DNA of 30,321 nucleotides from Ruminococcus sp. UBA3665 (GTDB lineage: Bacteria > Bacillota > Clostridia > Oscillospirales > Ruminococcaceae): the NCBI GenBank assembly GCA_002373165.1, contig DFJS01000026.1, positions 96,200 through 126,520 on the forward strand, in the 5' to 3' direction. This document shows, one piece after another, positions 8,305-16,700 of this stretch (the stretch's first letter is position 1; the number at the start of each line of letters is the position of its first letter). The notes under the pieces are model-generated. The model did no database searches. It saw only the letters and a list, made by a program, of their open reading frames with translations, and was not told where the DNA came from. A program made the position numbers and the translations under genes.

Positions 8305-9069
8305 ATGAATCAGAATGAAATGCAGGATGTTCCGGCGGAATCAGCACCGCCGGAACAGAAAAAAACAATATTAAAAATCTATTCTGTAGCCGGGGTACTC
8401 ACAATTCTGATTCTGATTGTGAGTATTCTGTACAGTATTTTAATTCAGATTTCTCCGTACCGGCTGGCCGCCGGAGGCGTTTGTGTGATACTCTGGATGT
8501 TATCCCGTAAAAAAGAAAAATTAACCGGTCTGTTTGAAGCCGCTGCACTGCTGGCCGCAATTCAGATTGGTTTTCTGTGCATCACTCCGCCATTTATTTT
8601 TGGTTCTCACAGCCTTTGGAAATATCCGCTTCAGAAAGCCTATATCAACTGTTATCAGAACATTCACGAACCGGATTATTTCCCGGATTTTACTCCCGAT
8701 GTTGTCAGTGACTATACATTCAGCTATACGCCCAGCATCTTACAGGGGGCAGGAAATTACTGTGTTTCTTTCGTCACGACTCCTGAAAAAGCAAAAGAAT
8801 ATGAAAAACTCTATTCCGCACAGGCGGAATACAGCTTTCCATTGACGGAACTGTATAATCATTCTTACGAACTGGACAAAGAAAATTTTAAATCTATTTC
8901 TGTTGCCGTCGGCAGTCTGTGGGAAAAATCTTCTTTATCAGAGTATGCTACGGAAGTGAATGCGAATGTCTATATTCTCTCTACCAACGCGGACTGGAAT
9001 CATCCGCATACTTCCGCTGTGATAGTGGATGCACAGTCCGGAAGAATCGAGTTTTCACAGTTAGGATAA
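8305..9069 (+). CDS. Hypothetical membrane protein (254 aa)
   Basis: I do not recognise this family. A polar N-terminus of about 22 residues is followed by three predicted membrane helices (about 24-44, 50-66 and 74-95). A largely polar domain of about 155 residues follows, probably outside the membrane and rich in Tyr and Ser. The ATG is three bases after the asnB stop and lacks a clear Shine-Dalgarno sequence, suggesting translation coupled to asnB. It opens a run of small unassigned genes between asnB and pyrB. Confidence 0.65.
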   Translation: MNQNEMQDVPAESAPPEQKKTILKIYSVAGVLTILILIVSILYSILIQISPYRLAAGGVCVILWMLSRKKEKLTGLFEAAALLAAIQIGFLCITPPFIFGSHSLWKYPLQKAYINCYQNIHEPDYFPDFTPDVVSDYTFSYTPSILQGAGNYCVSFVTTPEKAKEYEKLYSAQAEYSFPLTELYNHSYELDKENFKSISVAVGSLWEKSSLSEYATEVNANVYILSTNADWNHPHTSAVIVDAQSGRIEFSQLG

Positions 9070-9073
9070 AACC

Positions 9074-9304
9074 ATGATTTTAGAAATTGAATCTTTTCAG
9101 GGCGATATATTCTTAATTGGCAGAAACAGGAGCTTTTCAGAATTAAAAGCACAAATTCAAGATATCGAAAATTGCTATGATCCAGAAACCGATAATTTTA
9201 CTGCACTACTATGCCGGAAATATCAGTTCGATTTACTTGACATTTCTGTCAATTATGATTATAATTATGATAGAGACTTAAAAAAATTAACCCGGAAATC
9301 ATAA
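9074..9304 (+). CDS. Small hypothetical protein (76 aa)
   Basis: The family is unknown. The gene starts four bases after the preceding stop, with AGGA six bases upstream of the ATG. The product is small, acidic and Tyr/Asp-rich (SVNYDYNYDRDLKK), with no membrane segment. The sequence is more AT-rich than its neighbours. Tight spacing and the ribosome-binding site argue that it is real, but its length leaves doubt. Confidence 0.5.
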   Translation: MILEIESFQGDIFLIGRNRSFSELKAQIQDIENCYDPETDNFTALLCRKYQFDLLDISVNYDYNYDRDLKKLTRKS

Positions 9305-9333
9305 AAATTTCCAATATATAACAGGAGCTTTCT

Positions 9334-9753
9334 ATGGAATTTACAATGTTAAGCTTATTACCTTTTCTGCTGCCGTTTGGCACAGCTTTGATTCTGGCCG
9401 CAATCGGAATTTATCTGCTCCGCTCGCATGAAGTGATGCTGAAACGCTACAGCTGCGAAACAGATGCTTTCATTTCGGAAATTCGTCACCGCGGAACATA
9501 TTATTATCCCGTTTTTGAATATGATTACGCCGGACAGCATTTCCAAAAACGCAGTACAGTAGGCACTTCACCGCCAATGTATCAGGCCGGACAATCTGTG
9601 AAAATCAAAATCGATCCGGAAAATCCCGAAAAATTTATCACAATAGACGGAAAAATTTCCAAATTTGCCGCTGTGATTCTGTTCCTGATTGCAGGATTTT
9701 TCGGAATTGCTTCAATTTTTATTCTGATTTTTTTCATTCTGACAGGAGGCTGA
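9334..9753 (+). CDS. DUF3592-like membrane protein (139 aa)
   Basis: Two hydrophobic helices (about residues 8-28 and 108-136) flank a beta-rich domain. That domain contains YYPVFEYDYAGQHF, a conserved YQAGQSVKIKIDPENPEKF strand-turn and a T-x-x-TSPPMY segment. This arrangement matches DUF3592, a family of unknown function. AGGAG lies six bases before the ATG. The C-terminal helix is followed almost immediately by the next gene. Confidence 0.75.
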   Translation: MEFTMLSLLPFLLPFGTALILAAIGIYLLRSHEVMLKRYSCETDAFISEIRHRGTYYYPVFEYDYAGQHFQKRSTVGTSPPMYQAGQSVKIKIDPENPEKFITIDGKISKFAAVILFLIAGFFGIASIFILIFFILTGG

Positions 9754-9759
9754 TTTCTG

Positions 9760-10245
9760 ATGAACGATTATCTTTATTCTGATACGAATCAAAAGCATGA
9801 TATTTTTCTGCATGACTGTTTCTGTAATGCCATCACACTGCAAAAGAATACGCTGATTTTTCATTTTGCAGAAGGCTTTTTTCTCGGAAAAGATCATGCA
9901 CTGAATTCGCTGGATACGCTGGCCTATACCGGAGAATCTGAAATGCGGATTCAGCTGGTTTATACCGACCCGGATGTCAATGTCACAATTTATCTCATGA
10001 AAGAAACAGAAAACGGCACTTGCCGTCAGGAAATTCCTCTGAAAGAATTCATGAAACAGATCTGTCAGGAAAAACAGCTGGAATTTCTGTATACTTATCA
10101 GGGCATTGATACGGATTCTGTTCTGTTCCGGTGCGAACTGCATTTTGACAAGCATCCGTTCCGGCGGGAATGCGTTCTGCTGATTTCGGCAAAAGAAATT
10201 TCTTACTGCTGGAATGAACTATTTCCGGAAGGGCGCACATCATGA
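9760..10245 (+). CDS. Hypothetical protein (161 aa)
   Basis: I do not recognise this protein. It is predicted soluble, with several beta-prone stretches (NTLIFHFAEGFFLG, EMRIQLVYTDPDVNVTIYLM). AGGAGG precedes the ATG by 10 bases, and the stop overlaps the next start by four bases (ATGA). It belongs with the flanking small genes in one likely transcript. Confidence 0.65.
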   Translation: MNDYLYSDTNQKHDIFLHDCFCNAITLQKNTLIFHFAEGFFLGKDHALNSLDTLAYTGESEMRIQLVYTDPDVNVTIYLMKETENGTCRQEIPLKEFMKQICQEKQLEFLYTYQGIDTDSVLFRCELHFDKHPFRRECVLLISAKEISYCWNELFPEGRTS

Positions 10246-10586
10246 AACAGAAAATTCTGTTCTGGCTGAATTTCCTTTGGGCTGAACTGACAGCATTTAC
10301 ATTTCCGTTCTGTCTGGCGTGGATCTGGATGGATATTACCGGCCACGCCAAAGGATACGGCTATGACCTTGGCAGTGAAAAGGATATTTCTGTCATGATG
10401 GGCTGTATCGAACTGCTGATCTGGCTGGCTCTGGCCGTGCCGTCAAATGCAGTTCTGTTTCTCAGACTAAGAGAAAAACGCAAATTATGGAGAATTCTTA
10501 CTGTAATTCTGTCTGCGGTTCTGATGCTGGCATGTATTCAGCTGATGGGCGGCTTTCCGGAATACGGCCGGAATTTTCATGCATAA
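10242..10586 (+). CDS. Small hypothetical membrane protein (114 aa)
   Basis: Three predicted membrane helices (about residues 5-31, 51-73 and 84-103) make up most of the protein. The start overlaps the previous stop as ATGA, indicating coupled translation. No known family was recognised. A 27-base gap with a GGAGG site leads to pyrB. Confidence 0.62.
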   Translation: MKQKILFWLNFLWAELTAFTFPFCLAWIWMDITGHAKGYGYDLGSEKDISVMMGCIELLIWLALAVPSNAVLFLRLREKRKLWRILTVILSAVLMLACIQLMGGFPEYGRNFHA

Positions 10587-10613
10587 TGCAAAATAAAAAC
10601 TGGAGGTATTTTT

Positions 10614-11714
10614 ATGATTTCTGCTTATCCGCATCTGATTGACCTTAATGACTATCCCGTAACATGGTGGAACGGTCTGCTGACACAGGCCGAAGATATC
10701 ATGAACCGCCCGTTCCTGTATGCGAACAGCTGCAACGGAAAAATTATGGGAACTCTGTTCTATGAACCCTCTACCAGAACACAGATGTCTTTTCAGACAG
10801 CTATGCTCCGGCTGGGAGGAACGATCATCGGGTTTGACAATCCGCAGACTTCTTCTGTTGCCAAAGGCGAAAATCTTAAAGATACGACAAAAATCATCAG
10901 CGGCTATTCTGATGTACTTGTCATCCGTCATCCCACTGTCGGCGCGGCAAAAGCAGCAGCTCTCACAGCAGATTGTCCTGTCATCAATGCAGGCGACGGC
11001 GGCCATCTGCACCCGACACAGACTCTCACGGATCTGCTGACACTCAAATCTGAAAAAAAGACTCTTTCCGGCCTGACAATCGGGGTATGCGGCGATCTTC
11101 TCAACGGACGGACAGTGCATTCTCTCTGCAAGGCAATGAGCTGTTATGAAAAAAATCATTTTATTATGATTTCGACAAAAGAACTCAAAATGCCTTCTTA
11201 TATCAAAGATACAATCCGGGCACACGGCGGCACATTCGAGGAAACCCAAAGTCTGGAAGAAGCTCTTCCGAAACTGGATGTGCTCTACATGACACGAATC
11301 CAGCGCGAACGCTTTGCTTCTCCGGAAGAATACGAAGCCCAGAAAGATACTTATATTCTGACAACGCAGAAAATGAAACTTGCCAAGCCGGATATGATTG
11401 TGCTTCATCCTCTGCCGCGTGTGGACGAAATCGAAGTTGCTGTTGATGATGACCCCAGAGCACTCTATTTCAAACAGGCGAAATACGGCATGTATGTCCG
11501 CATGTCGCTGATTCTGACCATGCTCCAGAGTCCGGCCAGAACACAACTGTTATACGGCCGCACACATAAGGGCATCGCGTGCAGGAATCCGAAATGTGTT
11601 GCTTGTCCCGAAAACAAGGAAAATTATGAATATTATCTTCCCAAGAGCTTCACAGGTGAAGGCACAACACTCACCTGCGAATACTGCGATGAAAGATTAT
11701 TATTAGAACACTGA
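10614..11714 (+). CDS. pyrB: Aspartate carbamoyltransferase catalytic chain with C-terminal PyrI-type zinc module
   Basis: PyrB joins carbamoyl phosphate and aspartate in the committed step of pyrimidine synthesis. The catalytic domain (about residues 1-308) has the carbamoyl-phosphate motif STRT at 53-56, the SSVAKGE loop with Lys84, IRHP at 104-107, HPTQTL at 133-138 and HPLPRVDEI. These positions match the E. coli enzyme closely. The last 45 residues add Cys323-x4-Cys328, with an extra Cys331, then Cys355-x2-Cys358 in LTCEYCDE. This is the spacing of the zinc domain at the C-terminus of the regulatory chain PyrI. The nucleotide-binding part of PyrI is absent, and no pyrI gene follows. GGAGG supports the start. 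The combination suggests a zinc-stabilised enzyme without ATP/CTP allostery, as an inference. Confidence 0.94.
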   Translation: MISAYPHLIDLNDYPVTWWNGLLTQAEDIMNRPFLYANSCNGKIMGTLFYEPSTRTQMSFQTAMLRLGGTIIGFDNPQTSSVAKGENLKDTTKIISGYSDVLVIRHPTVGAAKAAALTADCPVINAGDGGHLHPTQTLTDLLTLKSEKKTLSGLTIGVCGDLLNGRTVHSLCKAMSCYEKNHFIMISTKELKMPSYIKDTIRAHGGTFEETQSLEEALPKLDVLYMTRIQRERFASPEEYEAQKDTYILTTQKMKLAKPDMIVLHPLPRVDEIEVAVDDDPRALYFKQAKYGMYVRMSLILTMLQSPARTQLLYGRTHKGIACRNPKCVACPENKENYEYYLPKSFTGEGTTLTCEYCDERLLLEH

Positions 11715-11715
11715 T

Positions 11716-12216
11716 ATGAAAAAAGATAAAACGACAGATTTTCTTTGGATTGCTTTTGTCATACTCCAGGCTGTTACACTGCTGGCATTGATCTTATTCA
11801 GATTACTGAAACTGGATTCTGATCTCCTGTTTGGTATCAATGGGATTCTTCAGATTACTTTGCTGGGTATGAGTCACTGCCTTCAGACATATGATTATTC
11901 ACAGAAGAATCATGAAAAATTAACCGGACTGGTAACAGAATTTTCAAATTATCAATTCGGCCGGAAAACTTATTATCAGCTTTCCGTCCTGACGGATGAC
12001 GGCAGAATGTTTCAAATTGAAACTTCCAATTTCAGAGCTGCCCGATATCGTCATAAAAAGAATGTTAAAATCATCATCATGCCGGAAAATGTCATGCCGA
12101 ACGCTATGCTGAAAGAAGATCTGCCCGGCAGAGGAGAATTATTTCTTTTTCTGTTTTTCCCTGTTTTCTATTTTTTTATCATTCCTGTCATCGCTTATCT
12201 GGTTACAGGCGGATGA
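11716..12216 (+). CDS. Hypothetical membrane protein, DUF3592-like layout (166 aa)
   Basis: Two N-terminal helices (about residues 9-29 and 36-53) and one C-terminal helix (about 142-162) flank a beta-rich stretch of about 80 residues. It contains YYQLSVLTDDGRMFQIET and KKNVKIIIMPEN. The layout is like that of the DUF3592-type gene at 9334, so the two may be distant relatives. The ATG begins one base after the pyrB stop without a good Shine-Dalgarno sequence, implying coupled translation. Confidence 0.6.
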   Translation: MKKDKTTDFLWIAFVILQAVTLLALILFRLLKLDSDLLFGINGILQITLLGMSHCLQTYDYSQKNHEKLTGLVTEFSNYQFGRKTYYQLSVLTDDGRMFQIETSNFRAARYRHKKNVKIIIMPENVMPNAMLKEDLPGRGELFLFLFFPVFYFFIIPVIAYLVTGG

Positions 12217-12238
12217 TAAAAATATTTATCTTGATAAA

Positions 12239-12285
12239 AAGCCTTGCCTTATGAAAATGCGCTGTTCTGAGGCAATGCTTAAAAT
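12239..12285 (+). terminator. Possible terminator after the asnB-pyrB gene run
   Basis: A 13-position imperfect stem (12239-12251 with 12268-12280, two mismatches) carries a 16-base loop and is followed by an A/T-rich stretch without a clean T-run. It lies between the last small membrane gene and the TRAP lipoprotein gene. Confidence 0.4.
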
Positions 12286-12325
12286 ATTAAAACCGGAACT
12301 TATGTTCCAAAACGGAGGAAAATTT

Positions 12326-13342
12326 ATGAGAACATACGCTTCAATTTTAACTGCCGCTGCATGTGCGCTTCTGATGACAGGCTGTCAGTCTGCTTCTGAA
12401 TCGGACAATCAGCCAAAAACTGCACCCATTGCCATTTCCTATCCCCTTACGCTTCAGGCAGGATATTCCACTGCTCCGGATGATCCCAGAGGCACTGCAC
12501 TGGAAATCTTTCAGACTATCGTCGAAGAACAGACAAACGGCAATATTCTGGTAGAACTGCATCCTTCCGGAGAACTTGGCAGTGATGCCGAATTAATTGA
12601 AAAAATGACAACAGGCCAGGTGGATATGACCGTCTCCAGCGCGGGAAATTATGCCGCCTATGCTCCCAGAATCGGCATTTCTGCTCTGCCGTTCCTGTTT
12701 GAAGATTTTGAATCGGCATGGGAATTTGTAGATAGTTCTGTCATGCAGGAAGTCAATAAAGATCTGGAAAGTCATAATATTCATGTGCTTTCTTATTTTG
12801 ACAACGGATTCCGCTGTGTGACGACTTCTGAAAAAATCGGTGCAGTCAATACTGTGCAGGATATGAACGGTCTGAACATCCGCACTCCGGAAAATCAGAT
12901 TGTCATCGAAACAATGAAGGCTCTGTCGGCCAATCCGCAGAGTTATCCGTTCGCCCAGCTGAAAGATGCTCTTGCAGACGGTACATTCGATGCACAGGAA
13001 AATCCGATTCCTGTTATTTATAACAATCAGCTCTACGAAGTACAGAAATATCTTTCTGTAACGAATCACAGCTATGATGCCATGCCGTTCACAATCCGTC
13101 AGGACGTATGGGACAGCCTGACAACGGAATATCAGGAAGTGATTTCAGCCGCGGCAGAAATCGCCGGAAGTCAAAACCGGATTCTGATTAAAAACGAAAC
13201 AACCGATATGGTAAAGCGTCTGGAAGAAGCCGGAATGGAAATTGTCTATCCTGATTTAAAGCCTTTTCAGGATGCCACATCCAATGTCAAAGAAATTTTT
13301 GCGGATGTCTACGGGCAGGAACTGCTGAATGCCCTGAATTGA
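12326..13342 (+). CDS. dctP: TRAP transporter solute-binding lipoprotein (DctP family)
   Basis: This is the extracytoplasmic substrate-binding part of a TRAP transporter, which normally takes up carboxylates, sugar acids or related anions using an ion gradient. The start at 12326 has GGAGG seven bases upstream and gives a short lipoprotein signal ending LMTGC, so Cys20 is the lipidated residue. The longer frame from 12251 is unlikely. The DctP fold is shown by ISALPFLFEDFESAWEF, the conserved LNIRTPENQIVIE strand and DGTFDAQENPIPVI. Length (338) is typical. The usual membrane partners DctQ and DctM are not adjacent, since the next gene is a xylanase. Either they are elsewhere or this is an orphan sensor or scavenging protein. 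The substrate cannot be read from sequence. Confidence 0.9.
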   Translation: MRTYASILTAAACALLMTGCQSASESDNQPKTAPIAISYPLTLQAGYSTAPDDPRGTALEIFQTIVEEQTNGNILVELHPSGELGSDAELIEKMTTGQVDMTVSSAGNYAAYAPRIGISALPFLFEDFESAWEFVDSSVMQEVNKDLESHNIHVLSYFDNGFRCVTTSEKIGAVNTVQDMNGLNIRTPENQIVIETMKALSANPQSYPFAQLKDALADGTFDAQENPIPVIYNNQLYEVQKYLSVTNHSYDAMPFTIRQDVWDSLTTEYQEVISAAAEIAGSQNRILIKNETTDMVKRLEEAGMEIVYPDLKPFQDATSNVKEIFADVYGQELLNALN

Positions 13343-13370
13343 TACTGTTAAGCGTTTGAACAGCTTTTAA

Positions 13371-13402
13371 GAGAGTGTTTCTCCGGAAACGCTCTCTTTT
13401 TT
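13371..13402 (+). terminator. Intrinsic terminator of the dctP-like gene
   Basis: An 11-bp stem (13371-13381 with 13386-13396, one G-T wobble), a TCCG tetraloop and six T follow the stop codon by 28 bases. Confidence 0.92.
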
Positions 13403-13463
13403 GGATTTCAGTCATAATTTTACTACTTTTGTCAAAAAAATAATATTCTTTTTATCTATGTTC

Positions 13464-13472
13464 TGCTATACT
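13464..13472 (+). promoter_or_regulatory. Extended -10 promoter of a leader transcript
   Basis: TG at 13464-13465 and TATACT at 13467-13472 form an extended -10; the -35 region is weak. A transcript would start near 13479 and carry the small ORF and the paired hairpins described next. Confidence 0.5.
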
Positions 13473-13496
13473 GAAAGTGTACAGGGAGCTTCATTT

Positions 13497-13526
13497 ATGT
13501 TTTCTCTGGTGACTTCTTTATCATAA
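13497..13526 (+). CDS. Possible nine-residue leader peptide (uORF)
   Basis: ATG at 13497 opens a nine-codon frame encoding MFSLVTSLS, ending TAA at 13524. AGGGAG precedes it with eight-base spacing, which is proper for translation. The codons at 13510-13517 form the first arm of an alternative hairpin with 13541-13548, so a ribosome on this frame would change which hairpin forms. It is too short to trust on coding grounds; the case rests on its ribosome-binding site and position. Confidence 0.35.
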   Translation: MFSLVTSLS

Positions 13527-13583
13527 TCTTTGTACTGCGGAGAAGTCAGCCATTCTGCAACAGTAACCGGCTGACTTCTTTTC
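13510..13583 (+). promoter_or_regulatory. Attenuator-like pair of mutually exclusive hairpins
   Basis: Segment B (13541-13551) can pair with C (13569-13579) over 11 perfect base pairs, with TTTT at the end, forming a terminator-like stem. Part of B (13541-13548) can instead pair with A (13510-13517) over eight base pairs. A and C are imperfect direct repeats and cannot both bind B. The rest of the 379-base gap between dctP and the xylanase holds the dctP terminator, this leader and the downstream promoter; the stretch 13584-13632 shows nothing else. Confidence 0.45.
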
Positions 13584-13632
13584 AGTCACTAAAAAATCAT
13601 GCATTTTGTCCACTCAATCTGCAAAAAATGAG

Positions 13633-13661
13633 TTGCAATTGCTTACATAATGAGATATAAT
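13633..13661 (+). promoter_or_regulatory. Sigma-A-type promoter of the xylanase gene
   Basis: TTGCAA (13633-13638) and a perfect TATAAT (13656-13661) are separated by 17 bases. The start codon is 60 bases downstream. It lies after the attenuator-like hairpins, so the gene could be read from two promoters. Confidence 0.8.
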
Positions 13662-13721
13662 ATGTATAATTTATGAAGAATTTGTTTACGGATTTTATTT
13701 CTGATTACAGGAGGGTTATTT

Positions 13722-16700
13722 ATGAATTTTAAAAAATTAATGGCCGGCATGACTGCTCTGCTCTGCTGCACCGGAACTCTGGCATTTATGCCCGAATTTA
13801 CACAGAACGCCTCGGCAGAAGAAGTCGTTTCCAATGACTTTGAAATCAGCTATGGCGGCTGGTACGGCGAAGGCGATACTGTTCAGCTGACGGCTGCCGA
13901 AAATCAGGGCTATCAGGCTTCCAGAGGTATGCTCGTAACCGGACGTGCTTCTGCTCAGGACGGCGCAAGCTCTTCTAAGGGCTTCTATCTGTACGGCGGA
14001 GTAAAATATCATTATTCCGTGCAGGTATTCAGCAAAACAGCCGAAACATTCCGTCTGTCACTGCTGTGCATCGACCAGGAAACAGGAAACGAAACTGTAA
14101 AAGAACTTGCTGTAAAATCTTCCGCCGGCGGCGAATGGATTGAACTTTCTGCTGATGATACCGCTCCGGATTCCAGCTATGAATTTAAACTGACAATTAC
14201 TACTGACAGTACCAATGATTTTTCTTTCGATGATGTCAGAATTACTTCCAAAGATCACAAAGGCCTGACTGCCAAGGCTGCCGAAGCCGGTCTGAAAGAT
14301 AAATTCGGAGGCTATTTCAAAGTCGGCAACATCCTCAACGGCGGAACTGTACAGAATTCTGCTATCACAGCCAATATTCTGAAAGATTGCAGCAGCGTGG
14401 AATGCGAAAACGAAATGAAACCGGATGCCACTCTCAACAGAGCACAGTGCAGCGGTACCAATATCGGCGTATCTCTGAACAGTGCAGCAGCAATCATGGA
14501 TTTCTGCTCGCAGAACGGCATTTCCATGAGAGGTCATACATTTGTATGGCACAGCCAGACTCCGGGCTGGTTCTTCAAGACAGATTTCAGCGATTACGGA
14601 AACTGGGTAGACAAGAATACCATGAATGCCCGTATGGAAAGCTATATCAAGAACATGTTCGGCGCAATCAAACAGCAGTATCCGAATCTTGATCTGTATG
14701 CTTACGATGTCTGCAACGAATGCATTTCTGATAATCAGCAGAGAACGGCCAACAACGGCGGCTCCAGAGAACCCGGCGACAACAACGTCGAAGGCGGCAA
14801 ATCTGCATGGGTACAGGTTTACGGCGATAACAGCTTTGTAGAACAGGCATTCACTTATGCCAGAAAATATGCTCCTGCCGGATGCGACCTGTATTATAAT
14901 GACTATAACGAATACTGGGATCACAAGAGAGATGCTATCTATAACATGTGCAAATCCCTCTATCAGAAAGGTCTGCTCGACGGCGTGGGAATGCAGTCTC
15001 ATGTACCTGCCAACGCTACCGGATTTGCCGGAACAGATTCTTATATCGAAGCAATGTATAAATATCTTTCTATTGGCTGTGACGTGCAGGTAACAGAACT
15101 TGATATTTCCCTCGAAAGCGGAAAATACAGCCTGCAAGACCAGGCAGATAAATATAAGGCTATCTTCCAGGCCGCTATGGACTGGAACAAGAATCCGAAA
15201 TCTGACGGCCGTGTGACTGCTGTCTGCATCTGGGGTCCTAACGATGCCAACTCCTGGCTGAAAGCCGGTTCTGATGCGCTCCTCTATGACAAGAATAATA
15301 ATCCGAAACTTGCTTATAATACTCTGATGGGCATGGAAGTAGACGGCAGTACAACCGTAGAAGTCAAGCCTGTTGAACCGAATCAGTACGGCTGGTATTT
15401 CGATGACGGATTTGAGGGTGACCTCTGCGACTGGAGCGGCCGCGGCGCAGCCGATATCCTCACCAGCGGCAGAACTGCTTTTGTCGGCAGTGAATCCCTT
15501 CTGGTCGAAAACAGAACCGCCGCCTGGAACGGCGCATATAAAACACTGAATCCCAAAGCTTTTGTTCCCGGCAATGAATACAGTTTCAGTGCAATTGTCA
15601 GCTACTTCGACGGCGATGCAACAGATCAGTTCTATCTGAAACTCCAGTATACCGACGGAAACGGCGATACACAATACAGCACCATCGCAGAAGCAACAGG
15701 AATCAAAGGCGAATGGGTTCAGCTCTCGAATACTAATTATAAAATCCCGGCTGATGCTTCCAACATGCAGCTCTATGTAGAAACTGCCGAAACTACTAAT
15801 AATTTCTATATTGATGAAGTTATCGGCGCAGTTGCCGGCACTGGCATCAAAGGCCCCGACCCGGTAGAAGTTCCGACTGAACCGCAGCAGCAGCCCGAAA
15901 ATAACAACCAGAAAGCCGATGTCAACGGCGATAACAGGATTAATATCTTCGATCTGCTTGCCGCTAAAAAAGCCGCTGCATCCGGTACTTACAATAAGGC
16001 CGCCGATGTCGATGAAAATGGCACTGTCGATGCTGCTGATATCAAACAGATTCAGGATTATCTGCACGGCAGAATCAAAGTCTTCACTATCGTGGAAAAA
16101 CCGGCAGTTCAGGTAGATACTGCCAGAATGGAACAGCTGTTCGCTTCTGTGAATCCCACAGCAAGCTATAAAAAAGAAGGCGAAAACAATCCGCTTTATA
16201 CACAGCGTTTCGGTGCCGACCCCGGTGTCATGGAATATAACGGCCGTGTTTACGTCTACATGACAAACGATGTTATCGAATATGATTCCAACGGTCAGGT
16301 AAAGGAAAACGGTTATGGACTGGTAAATCAGATCAACTGCATTTCTTCTGACGATATGGTTAACTGGACAGACCATGGTGCAATTCCTGTAGCCGGTGCA
16401 AACGGCATTGCAAAATTCGCCAACAATTCCTGGGCACCCTGCGCCGCACACAAGACCATCAACGGAAAAGAAAAATTCTTCCTGTATTTCTGCAACGGCG
16501 GCAACGGCGTATGTGTTCTGACAGCAGATTCTCCTACAGGCCCGTGGTCTGATCCGCTTGGCGGCCCTCTGGTAACAAGAGCTGTTCCGAACTGCGGAGA
16601 TATTCCGTGGCTGTTTGACCCGGCAGTATTCGTCGATAAAGACGGCACAGGTTATCTGGCATTCGGCGGCGGCGTTCCGGACGGAAAGACAGCAATGCCT

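Noticed and set aside
10485..11546. 353-codon minus-strand frame opposite pyrB
   Set aside because: pyrB motifs on the plus strand are unambiguous, and the antisense product has a Cys/His-rich nonsense composition.
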